From: Rhizobium sp. Q54
GTDB taxonomy: Bacteria; Pseudomonadota; Alphaproteobacteria; Rhizobiales; Beijerinckiaceae
DNA length: 10,264 bases
Reading direction: 5' to 3'
NCBI GenBank assembly: GCA_945903655.1
Contig: CAMDOY010000104.1
Coordinates: 1 to 10,264, forward strand
In this document: positions 7,083 to 10,264 of the stretch, piece by piece
Layout: each line of letters begins with the position of its first letter
Position numbering within the stretch: position 1 is the first letter of the stretch
Position numbers and translations under genes: made by a program
Notes under the pieces: model-generated
What the model was told of the DNA's origin: nothing
Seen by the model: only the letters and a program-made list of their open reading frames with translations
Databases searched by the model: none

Positions 7083-8258
7083 ATGACCAAGGACGAGTTA
7101 GCCCGCTATTTTGATTTGCCGAGCCGCGCCATGCGCGAAGCGCTCGATTTGATCTCTCGCGTCGCGCCCTTATCGACGACGGTTTTCATCAGCGGCCCAT
7201 CTGGCAGCGGCAAGGAGTTTGCTGCCCGCGCAGTTCATGCCTTTTCCACGCGCGGCGGGGCTCCCTTCGTCGCGGTTAATTGCGGCGCCATACCCAAGGA
7301 GTTGCTGGAGAGCGAATTGTTCGGGAGCGAAAAGGGCGCCTATACCGGTTCCGTGCGCACACGAGCAGGGCTCCTGGAAACGGCAGCTGGGGGCACGCTC
7401 TTTTTGGACGAATTGGGCGATATGCCGCTTGATATGCAGGTCAAGTTGCTTCGTGTGCTTGAGGACCGACGGTTTACGAGGGTCGGCGGGTCTCAGGAGA
7501 TCAAAGCGGATGTGCGCCTTGTGTGCGCGACGCACCGTGATCTCATGAAAATGGTGGATGAAGGTTTGTTCCGGGAGGATCTCTTCTACCGCATCAATGT
7601 CTTTCCCATCATGATGAAGGGACTGGAGGAGCGGCGCGAAGATATTCCGCGGCTTGTCGAGCTCATTTTGAAGCGGTTTCGTGGACAGGGGGTCGGTGAA
7701 GCGCCGAAGTTTCAGCCCTCCGCCATCACCGCGTTGCAGGCGGCGTCCTGGCCTGGAAATGTTCGGCAACTGCGCAATGTTCTTGAGCGTTGCAGCGTGC
7801 TTTATCCCGGGCAATCCATCGGAGCGGCGGAAATCGAGCGGATCGCCGCGCCGCGCAAGGTGATTGATCGTGTGGAGGAGACGATGGCTTTGTTCTCTTC
7901 CATACAGGGAATGGGTTTTGGGGGAGCCTCCTCACAAGCGACTGAGGTGACCGCAGCGCCAGATCATGTGCCTGAAAGTTCCGGTGAGGCCGAGCCTGAA
8001 CCTGAGCGCAGCTTTGACGAAGCGCCTTCCATCGCGCCGGACCTTTTGTCCCTGCCTACGGATGTTCAGGGGTTCTTGCGCGCCACGCCTGACTTCAACT
8101 TCCGCGAGCACATCATGCGAATTGAGGTCGCTTTTATAAAAGGCGCGCTGGCTGAAATGAATGGATCGGTCAGTGGGGCGGCGCGCATTCTTGGACTTCA
8201 GCGCACCACCCTCATAGAGAAGATGAGAAAATATGCGATCGACCGTGAAGACGCTTGA
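7083..8258 (+). CDS. FleQ-like sigma-54 enhancer-binding protein with C-terminal HTH
   Basis: This is an AAA+ sigma-54 activator that probably acts as the DNA-binding master regulator of the flagellar genes. From the ATG at 7083 it has 391 residues: Walker A GPSGSGKE (38-45), GAYTGS (85-90) at the place of GAFTGA, Walker B GGTLFLDEL (103-111), sensor I CATHR (148-152), FREDLFYRINVFPI (163-176) and sensor II WPGNVRQLRN (223-232). A Glu/Pro/Ser-rich linker (about 260-330) follows. A Fis-type HTH (about 339-385) ends in GLQRTTLIEKMRKY, very close to the FleQ/FlrA signature. The AAA+ domain begins almost at once, so there is no receiver domain. An in-frame TTG at 6993 or GTG at 7026 would lengthen it by up to 30 residues. 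None of the three starts has a good SD, so the start is uncertain. It is divergent from the FleT-like operon and convergent with fliS. FleQ/FlrA-type is the best name. Confidence 0.88.
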   Translation: MTKDELARYFDLPSRAMREALDLISRVAPLSTTVFISGPSGSGKEFAARAVHAFSTRGGAPFVAVNCGAIPKELLESELFGSEKGAYTGSVRTRAGLLETAAGGTLFLDELGDMPLDMQVKLLRVLEDRRFTRVGGSQEIKADVRLVCATHRDLMKMVDEGLFREDLFYRINVFPIMMKGLEERREDIPRLVELILKRFRGQGVGEAPKFQPSAITALQAASWPGNVRQLRNVLERCSVLYPGQSIGAAEIERIAAPRKVIDRVEETMALFSSIQGMGFGGASSQATEVTAAPDHVPESSGEAEPEPERSFDEAPSIAPDLLSLPTDVQGFLRATPDFNFREHIMRIEVAFIKGALAEMNGSVSGAARILGLQRTTLIEKMRKYAIDREDA

Positions 8259-8648
8259 TCAGGCGGCTTTTGCGCTGATCATGTTCCATGCGCTGGAGAT
8301 GTCGCCGATGACCTGATGCACCTCTTGCAGCATGGGGACGCTGTTCTTGATGCTGGCGTCCAGGAGTTTGCGGCGGCTCCATTCGTAGATTTCGCCGAGC
8401 GATACGGCGACCTCGCCGCCCCTGTCATAATCAAGACTGCTTGCGAGCAGGTGGCAAGCCATCATGGTCTTTGTGATATGTGCTGATTTGGCAGCGAGAT
8501 CAGAACGCTCAATGGCGGCGATGGTAAGTTCGATGTTCACAAGGAACTCTGCGAACAGTATCTGTACAAGACTGTGTGGGTCCGCTCCCTCAACCAGCAA
8601 GTCCTGCTCGACAGTCTGATAAGCCTTGATGGGATCCTGTATCAACAT
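8259..8648 (-). CDS. fliS: FliS, flagellin export chaperone
   Basis: FliS binds the C-terminal end of newly made flagellin, keeps it from polymerising in the cytoplasm and brings it to the export gate. The 129-residue all-helical product has the usual length. It contains family landmarks: AYQ near the N-terminus (9-11), PHSLVQILFAEFL (24-36), SLDYDRGGEVA (71-81), the helix GEIYEWSRRKLLDASIKN (85-102) and a C-terminal Trp (W121). The ATG at 8646-8648 has AAGGAG about 11 bases upstream. No flagellin or FliD gene is visible beside it, so it is an orphan within this window. Its TGA directly abuts the stop of the convergent FleQ-like gene, with no terminator between. Confidence 0.92.
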   Translation of the reverse strand: MLIQDPIKAYQTVEQDLLVEGADPHSLVQILFAEFLVNIELTIAAIERSDLAAKSAHITKTMMACHLLASSLDYDRGGEVAVSLGEIYEWSRRKLLDASIKNSVPMLQEVHQVIGDISSAWNMISAKAA

Positions 8649-8675
8649 AGCGTCCGGTACTCCTTACTGCGTTCT

Positions 8676-8702
8676 ATGACGGCGCTGATCGACGAAAGTT
8701 TA
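8676..8702 (-). promoter_or_regulatory. Possible sigma-28 (FliA) promoter for fliS
   Basis: On the minus strand the sequence reads TAAA-N15-GCCGTCAT. This matches the FliA consensus TAAA-N15-GCCGATAA at all four -35 bases and five of eight -10 bases, with the exact spacing. It would place the transcript start just ahead of the AAGGAG of fliS. Control of a filament chaperone by FliA would be biologically sensible, but the -10 is imperfect and no fliA gene is seen here. Confidence 0.4.
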
Positions 8703-8735
8703 GGGGGATTCTTTCAAGGGTCGCCTTCATCTCCT

Positions 8736-8751
8736 TGGCACAGGGATTGCT
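8736..8751 (+). promoter_or_regulatory. Sigma-54 (RpoN) -24/-12 promoter of the hook-like gene and probably motA
   Basis: The sequence TGGCAC-AGGGA-TTGCT matches the -24 and -12 consensus elements completely, with GG-N10-GC spacing. The transcript should start near 8762, about 48 bases before the ATG at 8810. Because the promoter lies inside the 5' extension of the open frame (which runs back to a TTG at 8735), it rules out that longer start. Confidence 0.92.
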
Positions 8752-8799
8752 AAGTACGGGCAAGAGGCTGTCTTTGCAGCCGGGTCCCTCAGGGATGGC

Positions 8800-8803
8800 G
8801 GAG
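8800..8803 (+). promoter_or_regulatory. Ribosome binding site that sets the start of the hook-like gene
   Basis: GGAG lies 6 bases before the ATG at 8810. The upstream in-frame ATG at 8795 would have its purine stretch (AGGG) directly against the start codon, so 8810 is preferred. Confidence 0.75.
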
Positions 8804-8809
8804 AAACGA

Positions 8810-9835
8810 ATGCTATCGATTGTCACGTCTGGTTTGACCGCCGCGCAAAAAGATCTCTCGATTACAGCCAATAACCTCGCTAACGCCGGGACAGTCGGAT
8901 TCAAGCGGTCGGAAGCGACTTTTCTTGATTTGTATTCCAATGATCCGACTGCCGATCCCCGTACCTTGATCGGTGGTGGCGTCGCCTTGGGCGAAATTGA
9001 CCGCAGCACCTCGCAGGGTCCGCTGAGAACCACCGACAATGTGACGGATCTAGCGATTTCAGGTCGTGGATTTTTTACGCTTACGCGGTCCGATGACAGC
9101 GTGATCTACACCCGTGCCGGCAATTTTACCGTCAGGGCTGATGGCGTGATCGTGGATTCGCAGGATAATTTATTGCAGGTTTTCTCGCTCGACGGGAATG
9201 GCAAAGCTCAGGTCTTGCAGGATACGACGACCGCTATCGTGCCGGCCGAGAAGAGCCCTGGTTTGGCTAAGTTCATGCTCGCCGATGGTGTTCCTTCGGG
9301 GACCGGCGTCACGTTCAAGATCAACGGCGCTGCGGTTGGAAGTCCCTATGTTGTGACGGCCGCTGATCGGCTTGCCGGTTTCGTCACGCTCACCTCTGAC
9401 CAGCTGAACTCCAGCGTTTCCGATCAGATCACCGCGTCGTTTGATAATAGTTCGCCGGATGTAAAGGGCGAATTTCAAAAGGTCTTCGTCCAGGGGCTCT
9501 CCATCGACACCAAGGGTTTGATCAACGCCAATTTCAGCGATGGCAGCAAGACCGCCATCGGGGCTCTGGCCATCGCCACATTCGCTTATGAGCCGGGCCT
9601 TCGCCCGGTTGGTGATACGAACTTCGTTCAAAGCGTCGAGAGCGGCGATCCCATCATGACTGAGGCCGGCGCCCCGGCCGCGGGCGACATTCGCTCCGGC
9701 ATGCTTGAAGAGTCGAATGTGGATATGACCTCCGAGTTGATGCAAATGCTCAAGGCTCAGCAGGTCTATAATGGTAACGCAAGAATGATGCAGACTTCAG
9801 TAGAAATGATCTCTCGTATCGTCGATCACATATAG
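8810..9835 (+). CDS. Hook-like protein of the FlgE/FlgF/FlgG family (short FlgE-type)
   Basis: This is a secreted axial protein of the flagellar rod/hook family. The 341-residue product has the N-terminal rod signature ITANNLANAGTVGFKR (18-33). It also has the domain joint around DLAISGRGFF (80-89) with YTRAGNFTVRADG (100-112), and the C-terminal helix MLEESNVDMTSELMQMLKAQ (298-317). The strand SIDTKGLINANFSDG (231-245), followed by GALAIATFAYEPGL (251-264), is most like FlgE, whose equivalent reads 'DpqG.v...ySdG...GqvalA.F'. It is shorter than common hook proteins (about 400 or more residues) and has a divergent middle region (about 155-215). FlgF or another hook-basal-body paralogue is possible. 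There is no signal peptide, as expected for type III export. It has its own sigma-54 promoter and precedes motA, with no other rod or hook genes beside it. Confidence 0.85.
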   Translation: MLSIVTSGLTAAQKDLSITANNLANAGTVGFKRSEATFLDLYSNDPTADPRTLIGGGVALGEIDRSTSQGPLRTTDNVTDLAISGRGFFTLTRSDDSVIYTRAGNFTVRADGVIVDSQDNLLQVFSLDGNGKAQVLQDTTTAIVPAEKSPGLAKFMLADGVPSGTGVTFKINGAAVGSPYVVTAADRLAGFVTLTSDQLNSSVSDQITASFDNSSPDVKGEFQKVFVQGLSIDTKGLINANFSDGSKTAIGALAIATFAYEPGLRPVGDTNFVQSVESGDPIMTEAGAPAAGDIRSGMLEESNVDMTSELMQMLKAQQVYNGNARMMQTSVEMISRIVDHI

Positions 9836-9946
9836 TTCTGCATCCTAGCCCGGAGTAGTTTCGGTTGCGCATGTTGCGTCGCCGTTCGGTTTTTTCCGCC
9901 GCGTTATGCGGCGCAGCGCTATCTTGCGCAATTCAGGGAGTCAGTC
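9836..9946 (+). other. Spacer between the hook-like gene and motA, with a small hairpin
   Basis: These 111 bases hold no gene or convincing promoter. GCCGC-GTTAT-GCGGC at 9898-9912 can form a stable stem (extendable to 6 base pairs). The T-run lies before it, not after, so it is not an intrinsic terminator for the rightward transcript. Read-through from the hook-like gene into motA is therefore plausible. Confidence 0.45.
9935..9940 (+). promoter_or_regulatory. Ribosome binding site for motA
   Basis: AGGGAG lies 6 bases before the GTG at 9947-9949 and decides this non-ATG start. Confidence 0.75.
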
Positions 9947-10264
9947 GTGCTCGGCATCATCGGAATTGTGCTGCTGTTATTCTCCGTGTTCGGCGTGTTC
10001 GTTCTTCACGGCGGCGATCTTGCCCCAATCATCGCCGCTGCGCCAACGGAGTTGGCGTCCATCGGCGGCGCCGCCATCGCGGCCATGCTGATCGGCAGCG
10101 ACATGGACACGGTCAAGGGCGTCGGTAGTGGGTTCGGCAAGATTTTCGGCGGGCCCAAGTGGAAGAAGCAGGACTTTCTCGACGCTATTTTCCTTGTGTC
10201 CAGGTTGATGAAAATTTTGCGCGTGGATGGGCCAGTGGCTCTCGAAGCCCATGTCGAAAGTCCG
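9947..10264 (+). CDS. motA: MotA, flagellar motor stator proton-channel subunit (partial, C-terminus off the right edge)
   Basis: MotA forms, with MotB, the ion-conducting stator that drives FliG. The 106 codons visible from the GTG start run off the right edge, so more than half of a typical protein of about 250-290 residues is missing. The first transmembrane helix is LGIIGIVLLLFSVFGVFVL (2-20), followed by HGGDLAPII (21-29). The second helix region is ELASIGGAAIAAMLIG (35-50), where MotA proteins have a '...IGGA..gaf..' helix. The cytoplasmic loop then begins with KWKKQDFLDAIFLVSRLMKI, and ALEAHVESP (98-106) corresponds to the 'LE.hIE.P' motif. It follows the hook-like gene by 111 bases and probably shares its sigma-54 transcript. 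motB would be expected just beyond the edge. Confidence 0.93.
   Translation, partial: MLGIIGIVLLLFSVFGVFVLHGGDLAPIIAAAPTELASIGGAAIAAMLIGSDMDTVKGVGSGFGKIFGGPKWKKQDFLDAIFLVSRLMKILRVDGPVALEAHVESP

Noticed and set aside
7170..7814. 214-residue leftward open frame antisense to the FleQ-like gene
   Set aside because: It is a mirror of the AAA+ coding sequence with no family features.
8555..8575. ACAGT-N11-ACTGT inverted repeat about 200 bases upstream of the 8736 promoter
   Set aside because: It is within fliS coding sequence, only five bases per arm, and unlike the dyad at 6935; chance explains it.
9898..9912. GCCGC-GTTAT-GCGGC hairpin as a terminator
   Set aside because: No T-run follows the stem on either strand; the T-run precedes it on the plus strand.
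1..10264. CRISPR array, tRNA/rRNA, insertion sequence or phage genes
   Set aside because: I saw no regularly spaced repeats, transposase motifs, terminal inverted repeats or RNA gene signatures; the window is almost fully occupied by flagellar genes.

Overview
The window is a block of flagellar genes from an alphaproteobacterium whose flagellum is controlled by sigma-54. FliE, FliF, FliG, FliH, FliI, FliJ, FliS and MotA can all be recognised from motifs. The operon order, the presence of FliS and the pair of sigma-54 enhancer-binding proteins (EBPs) resemble the Fla1 system of Rhodobacter sphaeroides and the flagellar sets of Sphingomonadales. They do not resemble the CtrA-driven flagella of most rhizobia. 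I cannot name the genus.

Positions 1-6759, minus strand, hold one tightly packed operon. Read in transcription order it is a FleT-like EBP, fliE, fliF, fliG, fliH, fliI and fliJ (fliJ is cut by the left edge). It encodes the MS ring (FliF), the rod adapter (FliE), the rotor/switch protein (FliG) and the soluble export ATPase complex (FliH, FliI, FliJ). A sigma-54 -24/-12 element (6798-6813) lies 38 bases upstream of the first gene. Gaps between genes run from 42 bases to overlaps.

Positions 6760-7082 form an AT-rich divergent intergenic region. It holds the sigma-54 promoter, a small inverted repeat at an enhancer-like distance and a 10-base direct repeat. Rightward from it runs a FleQ-like EBP with no N-terminal regulatory domain but a clear C-terminal helix-turn-helix (HTH). 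The leftward EBP is the reverse: it has a receiver-like N-terminal region and no HTH. The two look like a complementary FleQ/FleT pair, in which one partner binds DNA for both.

Positions 8259-8648, minus strand, encode the flagellin chaperone FliS. It is convergent with the FleQ-like gene, with no base between the two stop codons. To its right a near-consensus sigma-54 promoter (8736-8751) faces rightward. It drives a short hook-like FlgE/F/G-family gene (8810-9835), followed by the start of motA (9947 to the right edge).

The likely logic is that the FleQ-like protein binds DNA and opens the fleT-fliEFGHIJ promoter. The FleT-like product may then act with it on later sigma-54 promoters such as the one at 8736. 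Nearly everything here belongs to known families. The most interesting parts are the split EBP pair, the altered sigma-54 contact loop in the HTH-bearing partner, and the stand-alone hook-like gene beside motA.
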